Source: Aquabacterium parvum (GTDB lineage: Bacteria; Pseudomonadota; Gammaproteobacteria; Burkholderiales; Burkholderiaceae_C). From it: DNA of 64,000 bases. The notes under the pieces were generated by a model, which was not told the origin of the DNA, searched no databases, and was given only the letters and a program-made list of their open reading frames with translations. Shown piece by piece: positions 18,870 to 27,111 of this stretch. The DNA lies in contig NZ_LFRI01000386.1 in assembly GCF_001447195.1 (NCBI RefSeq), positions 372,001-436,000 on the forward strand. Reading direction: 5' to 3'. Positions within the stretch are counted from its first letter, which is position 1. Each line of letters opens with the position of its first letter. The position numbers and the translations under genes were made by a program.

Positions 18870-19553
18870 ATGCAACAATTCTCCCTCCGTCTGAGCGCCG
18901 TCGCCGCCATCGTCAGCCTGTCCGCCATGTCGGCCCAGGCCCTGACCCTGCCCACCAACTTCCTGGTGGCCGACTCGGTTCAGGAGTTCACGTCCGACAA
19001 CCTGGACGCCCTTGACCTCGTCGGCATGACGATCGCCGCTCGCGGCACGGCTTCGGCTGTCAAGGCAGGCCCCTACGGCACGCCAGCTGCCTTCAGCTTC
19101 CCGATCACCAAGATCGTCATCGGCTCTGGCCTGAAGATCGCCTCCGGTACCGCCTCGGGCTCCGCCCTGTACTTCGATCGCATGAACGAAGACACCGGCG
19201 CCATCCTGGGCCTGACCCTGGCCAACTTCACCATTGACTACGTCAAGCATCAGGTGCTGGCCGACACCACTCCCAAGGGTGGCAGCACCCTGAAGATGAT
19301 GCCGCTGTACAACTTCACGGTGAACACCCCCCTGGGCCTGAAGTACAGCTTCCCGCTGAAGATCACGCTGCACGAGCAACTGGGTGACCTGCGCCTGACG
19401 GATCAGGCTCGGAACGTGATCCTGACGACCATGGAACTCAACGCCGACATCGTTGACGAGTCCCTGCGTGCCTCGTTCGGCACCCTGACCCAGGACGTGA
19501 CCACGAAGCTGCGCTCCAAGGCCGTCAGCACCACGCCTTACACGGCCAAGTGA
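18870..19553 (+). CDS. Secreted protein of unknown function (family copy 3, no PEP-CTERM)
   Basis: Protein of 227 residues with a signal peptide (cleavage near AQA-L at about 24). No sorting signal, lipobox or C-terminal helix is seen, so it is probably periplasmic or released. Motifs shared with copy 4 include FPITKIVIGS, SALYFDR, LTLANFTIDY, VLADTTPKGG and FGTLTQDV. LANFTIDY with VLAD lines up with ISDLKVDL with IYAD of the PEP-CTERM copies, suggesting one fold. ATG 18870 has AGGAG upstream. I do not recognise the family. Confidence 0.75.
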   Translation: MQQFSLRLSAVAAIVSLSAMSAQALTLPTNFLVADSVQEFTSDNLDALDLVGMTIAARGTASAVKAGPYGTPAAFSFPITKIVIGSGLKIASGTASGSALYFDRMNEDTGAILGLTLANFTIDYVKHQVLADTTPKGGSTLKMMPLYNFTVNTPLGLKYSFPLKITLHEQLGDLRLTDQARNVILTTMELNADIVDESLRASFGTLTQDVTTKLRSKAVSTTPYTAK

Positions 19554-19598
19554 TGGCCTGCTTCATCCGGGTGATTTGATCGCCCGGTGGCAGACAGC

Positions 19599-19624
19599 AA
19601 AAGCGACCTTCGGGTCGCTTTTTT
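19599..19624 (+). terminator. Rho-independent terminator after copy 3
   Basis: AAGCGACC, a TTCG tetraloop and GGTCGCTT (19601-19620), followed by a run of T residues. Confidence 0.9.
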
Positions 19625-19657
19625 CATTGGAAGGCGGCCGATGAAGGGTGGTTGGGT

Positions 19658-19674
19658 CAAATTGGTTCAATTTG
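19658..19674. repeat. Perfect inverted repeat, possible operator
   Basis: CAAATTG, GTT, CAATTTG: 7-bp perfect arms and a 3-nt spacer in AT-rich sequence within a GC-rich genome. It lies just after a terminator and 203 nt before copy 4. The right half-site with flanking TTCAATTTG recurs at 18736-18744. Confidence 0.4.
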
Positions 19675-19742
19675 CGCCGAATGGTGATTACCCTGCATCG
19701 TGGCGTCATTTAACGCTGAGGGATAGCCCTTGAAATGGGCTG

Positions 19743-19752
19743 ATTTGTGCGG
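19743..19752 (+). promoter_or_regulatory. Shared upstream element, copy 2
   Basis: Second occurrence of ATTTGTGCGG, 134 nt before the ATG at 19877; see the copy at 18740-18749. Confidence 0.35.
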
Positions 19753-19876
19753 GGATTCCCCTGGCCCTCTCCCGCATTCACGGGGCCACGGCAAAGCGGC
19801 TTGTTGCCATCATGAACTCACCGATCAACGCAATTGATCGCAGCCCCTGAACCCAAGATCACCTTCTGGAGAACAC

Positions 19877-20578
19877 ATGAAACTCGCCGCTGTTTCCCTC
19901 CGCGCCACCGCTGCCGCCGTCGCCCTGTTCGCTGTCTCGGCCGCTCACGCCGACCTGACCATCCCCTTCGCCTGGACCGAATCGAACTCGGTGCAAACCT
20001 TCACCCAGGACAACCTGGACAGCTTTGACCTGGTTCACCTGTCGGTGGTTGCCAAGGGCAACGCCTCGGCCAAGGGCGAACCCGTTAACGGTGGTTCCGG
20101 CTCGGTGAACTACCAGTCCTACAGCTTCCCGATCACCAAGATCGTCATCGGCAGCAACCTGTCGATCAAGTCCGGTCAAGCCGCTGGCTCGGCCCTGTAC
20201 TTCGACCGCACCGACGACGACACCGGTCTGGTGTACGGCCTGACCCTGGCCAACTTCACCATCGACTACGCCGCCCAGAAGGTGCTGGCCGACATCACCC
20301 CCAAGGGCGGCACCACGGCTACCCAGCAGCACCTGTACACCTTCGAAGTCGACACCAAGCTGGCCCTGAAGTACAAGTTCCCCCTGACCGTCACCGGCCA
20401 CGAAGTGCTGAAAAACCTGCGCCTGTCCCAAGGTGCTCAGGATGCCCTGAACAGCGCCCTGCTGCTGCCCGAAATCGCTCAGGACGCCCTGAAGTTCGAC
20501 TACGGCACCCTGACCCAAGACGTGAGCACCAACCTGCGCAAGAAGTCGATCTCTTCGGCTCTGTACGTCGCCAAGTGA
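19877..20578 (+). CDS. Secreted protein of unknown function (family copy 4, no PEP-CTERM)
   Basis: Close paralogue of copy 3, 233 residues, with a signal peptide (cleavage near AHA-D at about 26). It shares SVQTFTQDNLDSFDL, FPITKIVIGSNL, GSALYFDRTDDDTG, LTLANFTIDY and FDYGTLTQDV with copy 3 at the same positions. It has no cysteine and no anchor. ATG 19877 has TGGAGA upstream. A terminator follows immediately. The function is unknown; the conserved pairs suggest a duplicated ancestral gene. Confidence 0.78.
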   Translation: MKLAAVSLRATAAAVALFAVSAAHADLTIPFAWTESNSVQTFTQDNLDSFDLVHLSVVAKGNASAKGEPVNGGSGSVNYQSYSFPITKIVIGSNLSIKSGQAAGSALYFDRTDDDTGLVYGLTLANFTIDYAAQKVLADITPKGGTTATQQHLYTFEVDTKLALKYKFPLTVTGHEVLKNLRLSQGAQDALNSALLLPEIAQDALKFDYGTLTQDVSTNLRKKSISSALYVAK

Positions 20579-20620
20579 TTGGGAGGGGCGGCTGCGGCTG
20601 CCCCGAGCCAACTCAAAGCC

Positions 20621-20648
20621 AAAGGGCCCTCATCCGAGGGCCCTTTTT
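20621..20648 (+). terminator. Rho-independent terminator after copy 4
   Basis: AGGGCCCTC, ATCC, GAGGGCCCT, then five T residues. It lies between two convergent genes and has a weaker A/T flank for the minus strand. Confidence 0.85.
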
Positions 20649-20680
20649 GCTTCCTGCAGCGACCGGGCTTGAGGCCCGCT

Positions 20681-21295
20681 TCATCCGCGCAGTGGGTCTT
20701 GTGCAGCCGTGGGTTGCTTGAACAGCAACACCTGGGTGAACAGGAGGTCCCACGTCTGCATCAGCACCGTCGGGTCGTCCAGCTCCAGTGCATGGGCCGG
20801 GTATCGGTTCATCAGGCGGAGCAGTTCCCGGTCGGAGTTCAAGCGGATGAGCTCGGAGAACAACTCTTGCCCAAAACCCATCGGCATGCCGACCCGACCT
20901 CCATGGCAGGGGTAGACGAGCAGGTGCTGTCTCAATGCCTGCCGCAGTCGGGTCAGCGTTTGCGGTCTGGGTGGGGTCAGGCTGCTGGGCAACAAGACCC
21001 AGCCCGACGCCTGTGCGCTGAGCTGAACGCCTGCCCTGATGGCCGATGACAGCCGATGGGCCGGGTGCGGCTCGTGCAGGGGCGTCAGTTGAATCGGAGT
21101 CTGCACCTGCCAGCGCGAGGCCTCTTTCAGAACGGGGGGGGAGCCAAGCAGGACAACGTCCATGCCGCACATCTGGCAGCTCTGCACCAGGTGCTGCGTG
21201 CCGTCCAGGAACGAGGGCAAGCCTGTGACAGCGCCACCACCGTCTGGTCGATCAGACGGGGCAGGTGTGATGATGGCGGTGACGGCGGTTTCCAT
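20681..21295 (-). CDS. MobA-like nucleotidyltransferase domain protein
   Basis: Protein of 204 residues resembling MocA/MobA-type molybdenum-cofactor transferases in its C-terminal two-thirds: HRLSSAIRAGVQ, SGWVLLPSSL, QTLTRLRQAL, VYPCHGGRVGMPMGFG and the final LDDPTVLMQTWDLL. The N-terminal nucleotide-binding loop (GxSxRMGxxK in active enzymes) is not recognisable; the segment reads GGAVTGLPSFLDG, and the Asp of the usual LADMP motif is also missing. It may have lost transferase activity. ATG 21295 is preceded by GGGAAG; an upstream in-frame ATG at 21364 lacks this. No other molybdenum gene is nearby. Confidence 0.65.
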   Translation of the reverse strand: METAVTAIITPAPSDRPDGGGAVTGLPSFLDGTQHLVQSCQMCGMDVVLLGSPPVLKEASRWQVQTPIQLTPLHEPHPAHRLSSAIRAGVQLSAQASGWVLLPSSLTPPRPQTLTRLRQALRQHLLVYPCHGGRVGMPMGFGQELFSELIRLNSDRELLRLMNRYPAHALELDDPTVLMQTWDLLFTQVLLFKQPTAAQDPLRG

Positions 21296-21415
21296 TTGTT
21301 CTTCCCTTTCCCAAGTGTGAAACTGGTGCGCCGCAGCAACCAGGGAAGCTTCACTTAGGGGCATACCCGTGTGCTGAATTGATTTGAGTCATTTCAGGCA
21401 TCAATCCAAAGCACC

Positions 21416-21421
21416 GATACT
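21416..21421 (+). promoter_or_regulatory. Possible -10 element of pdxH, 6 nt before its ATG
   Basis: GATACT followed by six bases and the ATG at 21428; no Shine-Dalgarno sequence and no clear -35. If used, the transcript would start at the ATG. Confidence 0.25.
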
Positions 21422-21427
21422 CGAACC

Positions 21428-22078
21428 ATGGACAAAACACCTCATGATTTGGCGCAGATGCGCAAGAGCTATGAACAGGCAGAGCTGGACGAAGGCCAGG
21501 TTTTGGCTGACCCGGTTGCGCAGTTCCACCATTGGTTCGATGAGGCGGTGAAGGCCAAGGCCCTGGAGCCCAATGCCATGACCCTGGCAACGGTGGGCCA
21601 GGACGGGCGTCCGTCAACCCGTGTCATCTTGCTCAAGGGCGCCGATGCGCAAGGGTTGGTCTGGTTCACCAACTACCAGAGCCGCAAGGGCCTGGAACTG
21701 GCACGGCACCCTGTGGCTGCCGTGCAGTTCTTCTGGCCTGAACTGGAGCGGGTGGTTCGGGTGGAAGGCCGGGTGGAGCTGGTCAGCGAGCAGGAGTCGG
21801 ACGCTTACTTCATGGCGCGCCCCCTGGGCTCCCGGATCGGTGCCTGGGCGTCGCCGCAGAGCAGCGTGTTGCCTTCCAGGGCGGCGCTGCAGCAGGCCTG
21901 GGCGGAGCAACAGGCCCGCTGGGGCGAGCACCCACCGCGCCCGGCTCATTGGGGGGGGCATCGCTTGCTGCCCGATCGCTGGGAGTTCTGGCAAGGGCGT
22001 CCGTCACGCCTGCACGACCGCATCGAGTACCTGCTTCAGGCCGACGGGTCTTGGCTGCGCCAACGGCTGGCGCCTTGA
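21428..22078 (+). CDS. pdxH: Pyridoxamine 5'-phosphate oxidase
   Basis: FMN-dependent oxidase that makes pyridoxal 5'-phosphate from PNP or PMP; 216 residues, the usual length. Conserved stretches include [46 protein letters not shown] and the C-terminal [13 protein letters not shown] with the substrate-binding Arg and His. The first 20 residues ([12 protein letters not shown]) match the family N-terminus, so the start is secure. It is convergent with the glycosyltransferase gene 13 nt away. Confidence 0.97.
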   Translation: MDKTPHDLAQMRKSYEQAELDEGQVLADPVAQFHHWFDEAVKAKALEPNAMTLATVGQDGRPSTRVILLKGADAQGLVWFTNYQSRKGLELARHPVAAVQFFWPELERVVRVEGRVELVSEQESDAYFMARPLGSRIGAWASPQSSVLPSRAALQQAWAEQQARWGEHPPRPAHWGGHRLLPDRWEFWQGRPSRLHDRIEYLLQADGSWLRQRLAP

Positions 22079-22091
22079 AACAGAGGGGGCC

Positions 22092-24293
22092 TCAGGGGCT
22101 TGGCTTGGCTGCTTCGCTGCAGCGTTGTCGCCACATCCCTCGCAGGGCTTCCTGAAAATGTTGGGCGAACCTGGGGGCATCGAACAGCGGTGACTGGGCG
22201 GCTTGCTCGCGCAGCGCAGCGCGCAGCCGGCTCAGGGCTGGCAGGTCGTTCGCGAAGGCGATGGCTTTTTGTCGGTATGCCTGCGCGTCATTGGCAACCC
22301 AGTCGGCGAGCCCGACGTTCATCATCATGCTGACGCCCTGTCGGGCCACCAGGCAGTCGCCTTGCAGGGTCAACACAGGCACGCCCATCCACAAGCTTTC
22401 TGCGGTGGTGGTGCCGCCGGTGAAGGGAAACGGGTCGAGCCCGATGTCCACGCGGTGGTAGGCGCGCAGGTACTCTTCGCGCGGCGAGTTGCCTTCCAGG
22501 ATCAGCCGGTCGCAGCCGATGCCCATCGCCTGCAGCCTCCGCGCCGTGAGGTCGTGGACCTGCGGGTCATCGAGCTGGGGGGCCTTGAGGAACAGCCGGC
22601 TGCCCGCCACACCCTGGACGATGGCCGCCCAGAGTTTCAGCACTTCGTCGTTGAGTTTGGTGAGGTTGTTGAAGCAACCGAACGTGACGTGCCCCTGTTG
22701 TGTCGCAGGCAGTTCGGACACCGGCGGGGCCGACTCCGGCGGGCTGAAGCACAGGCGTGTTTCGGGCAGCAGCCACAGCCGCTCGGTGAAGTCGCGCTGC
22801 ACCTCGGCCGGTGTGCTCCAGGGGTCGGACAGGAAGTGGTCCATTTCCTGAAGGCCTGTGGTGGCGAAATAGCCGAGCCAGCTGACCTGAACAGGCGCAG
22901 GGCGCCAGGCGAAGACAGACAGCCGCGTGTGAGCGGTGTGGCCCGAGAGGTCGATCAGGATGTCGATGTCGTCGTCGCAGATGCGCCGTGCGGCGGTGGC
23001 GTCGTCCAGCCCGACCAAGGGGTGCCAGGCGGTGCAGCAGGCCTTGAGGCGATGGGTCAAGGCGTCGCTCAGGGCTTGCGTGGGGTAACCGATCAGCGCA
23101 AGGTTGTTGCCAGATTGCGCTCGGATGGCTTGCAGCACGGTGTCCAGGAAGTAGCCCACGGGGTGGCGCCGCAGGTCACCGGACACCAGGCCGACCCTGA
23201 GCGGTTTTTCCGGGTCCCAGCGATGCGGTCGAACGGGCGCGTCGGTGACCTTGGCACGCATGCGCTCGCCGTATTGGCGGGCGCGCTCGATGCGTCGTTG
23301 ACGGGGCACGCTGCTGGCGTAGTTGCTGAGCATCAGCCAGTTGCTCAGCACGTCGAGGCGATCTGGCGCGAACTGGTCCGCGTGTTCGAAACAGGCCAGG
23401 GCCTCTTCAAGGTCTCCGACCTCCTTGTGCACATTGCCCAGGTCGATCCAGGCATCGACGTGCTTGGGATCGAGCTCGATGGCGCGCTTCAAGGCGACGA
23501 TCGCGGCCTGGTACTGGCGCAGCTTGCCCAGCACTTGGCCCATTCCCTGTTGTGCATCGACATGGCTGGGTTGCAGCCGGAGGGCTTCTCCAAACGCTTG
23601 CAGTGCCTGCGGCATGCGCAGGGCGTCCTTGTGGACGTTGCCCAGGTTGTGGTGGGCGTCGGCCATGTCGGGGGCGAGCCTGATCGCCTGTTTGAGCGCC
23701 GCATGTGCTTCGTCCAGCCTGCCCCGTCGGGCGTGCAGGGCACCCAGGTTGCACCAGGCCTGAGCGTGGGCGGGTTCCACCTGGACGGCGGCCTTGAAGC
23801 TGTCCTCGGCGGCGTCGAGCTCCTGCAGCTTTTGTTGCAAGATGCCCAGGTTGAAATGCGCATCGGCGAAAGCGGGGTTCGCAGCGATGGCTTGGCGGTA
23901 GGCTTTTGCTGCTTCGGGCAGCTTGTGCTGGTCGGTGAGCACGATCGCCAGGTTGTAGGCGTGGCTGGCTTGAGTGGGGGCCAGTGCGATGGCATGCCGG
24001 TGGCTCTCTTCTGCCTGGCTCAGCAGGCCTTGGGCACGCTGAGCGTTGCCCAGGTTGCTCCAAGTCTCGGCGTCCTGCGGCATCAAGTTTGCGGCCTTGC
24101 TCAGGGCCGCCACACCGTCTTTATTTTGGGCCAGCAGCGCGACCCCCAGGACCTTCCAGATGAACCCCACCTCAGGGTGCAAGCGGGTGAGCTCACGGGT
24201 GCGTGACTCGAGCTCCGCGTGACGCCCCGAACTGAACAGGGCAATGAGCTGATTGGCGTCCTGGGCAGAGAAGGGCGGCGGGCTGTGTGTCAT
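22092..24293 (-). CDS. TPR-repeat O-GlcNAc transferase/SPINDLY-family glycosyltransferase
   Basis: Protein of 733 residues. About nine tetratricopeptide repeats span roughly 20-345 (patterns such as AWCNLGALHARRGRLDEA and AHHNLGNVHKDALRMPQA), followed by a GT41-type catalytic region: LRVGLVSGDLRRHPVGYF, DIDILIDLSGHT, VQVSWLGYFATTGL, TFGCFNNLTK, and VDIGLDPFPFTGGTTTAESLWMGVPVLTL. It should transfer a sugar from a nucleotide donor to protein Ser/Thr; donor and targets cannot be read from sequence. It lies 33 nt downstream of msrA in the same direction. No signal peptide, so cytosolic. Confidence 0.88.
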   Translation of the reverse strand: MTHSPPPFSAQDANQLIALFSSGRHAELESRTRELTRLHPEVGFIWKVLGVALLAQNKDGVAALSKAANLMPQDAETWSNLGNAQRAQGLLSQAEESHRHAIALAPTQASHAYNLAIVLTDQHKLPEAAKAYRQAIAANPAFADAHFNLGILQQKLQELDAAEDSFKAAVQVEPAHAQAWCNLGALHARRGRLDEAHAALKQAIRLAPDMADAHHNLGNVHKDALRMPQALQAFGEALRLQPSHVDAQQGMGQVLGKLRQYQAAIVALKRAIELDPKHVDAWIDLGNVHKEVGDLEEALACFEHADQFAPDRLDVLSNWLMLSNYASSVPRQRRIERARQYGERMRAKVTDAPVRPHRWDPEKPLRVGLVSGDLRRHPVGYFLDTVLQAIRAQSGNNLALIGYPTQALSDALTHRLKACCTAWHPLVGLDDATAARRICDDDIDILIDLSGHTAHTRLSVFAWRPAPVQVSWLGYFATTGLQEMDHFLSDPWSTPAEVQRDFTERLWLLPETRLCFSPPESAPPVSELPATQQGHVTFGCFNNLTKLNDEVLKLWAAIVQGVAGSRLFLKAPQLDDPQVHDLTARRLQAMGIGCDRLILEGNSPREEYLRAYHRVDIGLDPFPFTGGTTTAESLWMGVPVLTLQGDCLVARQGVSMMMNVGLADWVANDAQAYRQKAIAFANDLPALSRLRAALREQAAQSPLFDAPRFAQHFQEALRGMWRQRCSEAAKPSP

Positions 24294-24326
24294 GGGCCCA
24301 CATTGTGGGGCAGCGGCCGATGGCGC

Positions 24327-24896
24327 TCAGTCCTCGGTTTTGAGCAGCTCGCTGAAGGTGCGCCGGAACTTCTCCAGCTTGGGTGCGACGACGACCGCGC
24401 AGTAGCCCTGGTAGGGGTTCCGCGCCGCGTAGCCTTGGTGATAGGCCTCTGCAGGGTGGTAGTTCACCACCGGTGTCACCTCGGTCACGATGGGCGAGGC
24501 GTGCACGCCGCTGGCCGTGAGTTGTTCGATCAATGCACGCGCTTGCGCGGCCTGCTCGGCCAAGTGCGTGTAGATGCCAGATCGGTACTGGGTGCCGACG
24601 TCGTTGCCTTGGCGGTTCAGTGTGGTCGGGTCGTGCAGAAAGAAGAACACCTCCAGCAATTGCTGGTAGGACACGCGTGCCGGGTCGAAGCGCACACGCA
24701 CGACTTCCGCATGACCGGTTCGGCCGCTGCACACAGACTCATAGTCAGGTTGGGGGTGTTCGCCATTGCTGTAGCCTGATTCGGCATGCAGCACGCCCTG
24801 CAAGCGGTTGAAGGCCGCTTCCAGGCACCAGAAACAGCCGCCTGCGAAGGTGGCCTCTTGAGCCGAAGCTTGGGTGTCGGTGGCTGCGTCGCTCAT
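24327..24896 (-). CDS. msrA: Peptide-methionine (S)-S-oxide reductase
   Basis: Repairs the S-epimer of methionine sulfoxide; 189 residues. The catalytic motif GGCFWCLEAAF is at about 19-29, and EVVRVRFDPARVSY, FFFLHDPTTLNRQGNDVGTQYRS and YHQGYAARNPYQGYC follow. The last segment includes a possible recycling cysteine. ATG 24896 is the first in frame. A strong terminator lies upstream (24953-24976), so msrA and the downstream glycosyltransferase probably form their own unit. Confidence 0.97.
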   Translation of the reverse strand: MSDAATDTQASAQEATFAGGCFWCLEAAFNRLQGVLHAESGYSNGEHPQPDYESVCSGRTGHAEVVRVRFDPARVSYQQLLEVFFFLHDPTTLNRQGNDVGTQYRSGIYTHLAEQAAQARALIEQLTASGVHASPIVTEVTPVVNYHPAEAYHQGYAARNPYQGYCAVVVAPKLEKFRRTFSELLKTED

Positions 24897-24952
24897 GGGG
24901 ACTTATCCAGTTCAAGCCCACCAGGGCGATGGCTGAGAGTCTCGCAGAAACG

Positions 24953-24976
24953 AAAACCCCCGGCATGAGCCGGGGG
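24953..24976 (-). terminator. Strong rho-independent terminator upstream of msrA
   Basis: On the minus strand CCCCCGGC, TCAT, GCCGGGGG, TTTT: an 8-bp perfect GC stem with a 4-nt loop. Confidence 0.85.
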
Positions 24977-25081
24977 CGACGCGACTCAGGGGCCGCGCAG
25001 GAAAGCGTCAGAGATCAAGGTCTGGCACTTCCCGAGACGCAGGGACTGCGTCTGCTTGAGGTACCTGCTCTCGGCAGGCAA
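24953..25081 (-). ncRNA. Candidate small RNA between ubiD and msrA
   Basis: A weak promoter-like pair (CTTGCC at 25115-25110 and TTTAAC at 25093-25088, 16-nt spacer) and a strong terminator at 24953-24976 bracket about 130 nt. Internal hairpins include GACGCAG/CTGCGTC. The stretch follows a terminator, so it is not simply the ubiD 3' end. No known RNA family was recognised. Confidence 0.25.
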
Positions 25082-25180
25082 CTGCAGGTTAAATCAGGAA
25101 TGGTCTGGGGGCAAGTGGCCGATCGCGCCGAGATGTGAGCAGGGTCAAACAAAGTCTCACAAAGCCCCACGACGCCACAC

Positions 25181-25200
25181 AACGCCCCGAATGGGGCGCT
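25181..25200 (-). terminator. Probable terminator after ubiD
   Basis: Hairpin CGCCCC, ATTC, GGGGCG a few nt beyond the ubiD stop; the T run (TTGTG) is weak. Confidence 0.55.
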
Positions 25201-25207
25201 TTGGGGT

Positions 25208-26794
25208 TCAGGTGCTCAGGACGCGCGCCACCAGGCCCTCGATGCGGTCGGTCACATCCTTGGGCATGGTGATGACGCGCCCCCATTCGCGGTCGGTCTC
25301 GCCGGGCCACTTGTTGGTGGCGTCCAGTCCCATCTTGCCGCCCAGGCCGCTGACCGGAGAGGCGAAGTCCAGGTAGTCGATCGGGGTGTGGTCGACCAGG
25401 GTGGTGTCGCGCACCGGGTCCATGCGGGTGGTGATGGCCCAGATCACTTCTTGCCAATTGCGGATGTCCACGTCGTCGTCGACGATGACGATGAACTTGG
25501 TGTACATGAACTGGCGCAGGAAGCTCCAAAGGCCGAACATCAGCCGCTTGCTGTGCCCCGCGTAGGCCTTCTTCATGCTGATGATGGCCATGCGGTAGCT
25601 GCAGCCCTCGGGCGGCAGGTAGAAGTCGACGATCTCGGGGAACTGCTTTTGCAGGATCGGCACGAAGACCTCGTTGAGCGCCACGCCCAGCACGGCGGGC
25701 TCGTCGGGCGGCTTGCCGGTGTAGGTGGAGTGGTAGACCGGGTCTTCGCGGTTCGTCAGGCGGCTGACTTCGAAGACGGGGAACCAGTCCTGCTCGTTGT
25801 AGTAGCCGGTGTGGTCGCCGTAGGGGCCTTCCAGCGCGTGCAGGTAGCCGTTCTTCTCTTTGAGTGGCACACCATGCTCGCTGACGCCCTGGTAACCCGC
25901 TGGTGCCGTCGGGATGTGGCCCTCCAGCACGAACTCGGCCGAGGCCGGCACCTGCAGGCGGTGCTCGCCTTCGCCCACGGATGTGTCGGTGACCTCGGTG
26001 CGGCTGCCGCGCAGCAGGCCGGCGAACTGGTACTCGCCCAGGGTGTCGGGCACCGGGGTGACGGCGCCCAGGATGGTGGCCGGATCGGCCCCGCAGGCCA
26101 CGGCGATGGGGAAGGGTTGGCCCGGGTTGGCGAGCGCGAACTCGCGGAAATCGAGCGCGCCGCCTCGGTGGGCCAGCCATCGCATGATCAATTGGCGCTT
26201 GCCGATGAGTTGCTGGCGGTAGATGCCCAGGTTCTGGCGTCGGCGCGGGTTGGGCACGCCTTGCGGGCCGCGGGTGACCACCAGCCCCCAAGTCAGCAGC
26301 GGGGCGGCGTCGTCGGGCCAGCAATGCTGGATGGGCAACTCGGTCAGGTCGATGTCGCTGCCTTCGCGCACCACCGCCTGGCAGTCGGCCCGGCGAACGG
26401 AGGCTGGCTTCATGTCCCACAGGGCCTTGGCCATGTGCAGCAGCTTGCCGGCGTCCTTCAACCCTTTGGGCGGCTCGGGTTCTTTCAGGCTGGCGAGCAG
26501 CCGACCGATGTCGCGCAGCTCGCTGACGTCAGATGCACCCATGCCCAACGCCACTCGTTTGGGGGTGCCAAAGAGGTTGGCGAGCACCGGGGTGGTGTGC
26601 GTGCGCCCCGGGCGTCCGTTTGGATCGAGCTTGCCGACGGGCTTTTCAAACCACAGCGCAGGGCCGCCAGCCCTCAGAACGCGGTCGCAAAGGGCGGTCA
26701 TGTCCAGGTGGACGGACACCGGGTCGCTGATGCGCTTGAGTTCCCCCTCTCGGGTGAGGCCTGCCACAAAGTCCCGCAAATCTCGGTATTTCAT
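25208..26794 (-). CDS. ubiD: 4-hydroxy-3-polyprenylbenzoate decarboxylase UbiD
   Basis: Prenylated-FMN-dependent decarboxylase in ubiquinone synthesis; 528 residues, slightly longer than the E. coli protein. The N-terminus [22 protein letters not shown] and the segments [60 protein letters not shown], and [14 protein letters not shown] are typical. The UbiX partner that makes the cofactor is not in this window. ATG 26794 opens the conserved N-terminus. The gene is divergent from the transglycosylase. Confidence 0.97.
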   Translation of the reverse strand: MKYRDLRDFVAGLTREGELKRISDPVSVHLDMTALCDRVLRAGGPALWFEKPVGKLDPNGRPGRTHTTPVLANLFGTPKRVALGMGASDVSELRDIGRLLASLKEPEPPKGLKDAGKLLHMAKALWDMKPASVRRADCQAVVREGSDIDLTELPIQHCWPDDAAPLLTWGLVVTRGPQGVPNPRRRQNLGIYRQQLIGKRQLIMRWLAHRGGALDFREFALANPGQPFPIAVACGADPATILGAVTPVPDTLGEYQFAGLLRGSRTEVTDTSVGEGEHRLQVPASAEFVLEGHIPTAPAGYQGVSEHGVPLKEKNGYLHALEGPYGDHTGYYNEQDWFPVFEVSRLTNREDPVYHSTYTGKPPDEPAVLGVALNEVFVPILQKQFPEIVDFYLPPEGCSYRMAIISMKKAYAGHSKRLMFGLWSFLRQFMYTKFIVIVDDDVDIRNWQEVIWAITTRMDPVRDTTLVDHTPIDYLDFASPVSGLGGKMGLDATNKWPGETDREWGRVITMPKDVTDRIEGLVARVLST

Positions 26795-27111
26795 GCTCTG
26801 AGAGTAATAAAGAGTTGGTTCTTTATGCTTGACTGGTTATTTCAAGGCTGCCTAGAATCCGCCCCGTCGATCCCGGAACCGATTTTTTCCGGGTTAACCC
26901 TGGGTGCCTCTGGGCATCCTCGTCAGCTCCGGTCCTTGAGATTGCCGGGTGTGGCCCAAGTGGCTTGGCACCCTTTTCGAGGTCAGGCCCATGGTCGCCA
27001 AGCGACCGCCTGCAGCCTCGAAGCCGGGGCGATTATCACCGCCGACCTGGTTGCGCAGGCTGCTTCAAGGCAGCCTGCCCATGCGGTCAGCGGGGTGAGG
27101 AAAGGATAGTC
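26795..27111. other. 317-nt divergent region ubiD/transglycosylase with a structured leader
   Basis: The promoter at 26829-26858 would give a leader of about 245 nt before the ATG at 27112. The leader starts with a hairpin CCCGGAA/TTCCGGG (26872-26893), overlapping a 10-bp palindrome GGGTTAACCC (26891-26900). These two structures exclude each other in part. I recognise no riboswitch family. AAAGGA precedes the ATG. Confidence 0.45.
26829..26858 (+). promoter_or_regulatory. Sigma-70 promoter of the lytic transglycosylase gene
   Basis: TTGACT at 26829-26834, an 18-nt spacer and TAGAAT at 26853-26858: one of the best matches in the window. Confidence 0.65.

Larger units (their letters stand above)
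19554..19876. other. 323-nt gap between copies 3 and 4
   Basis: Contents: the terminator at 19599-19624, a perfect palindrome at 19658-19674, a small hairpin AGCCC/GGGCT at about 19725-19739, and the shared element at 19743-19752. No reading frame looks real. A Shine-Dalgarno TGGAG lies about 10 nt before the next ATG. Confidence 0.55.
24897..25207. other. 311-nt gap between ubiD and msrA with two minus-strand terminators
   Basis: Going along the minus strand the gap holds the ubiD terminator (25181-25200), about 200 nt without a convincing gene, and a second strong terminator (24953-24976) before msrA. The stretch between them could encode a small RNA (see the separate entry). Confidence 0.5.

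Noticed and set aside
24976-25090. Short minus-strand peptide frame ending in FLRGP
   Set aside because: It has no usable start codon or ribosome site; an RNA explanation fits at least as well.
24929-25138. Plus-strand 69-codon frame between msrA and ubiD
   Set aside because: It spans a terminator hairpin, has no Shine-Dalgarno sequence and lacks recognisable sequence.
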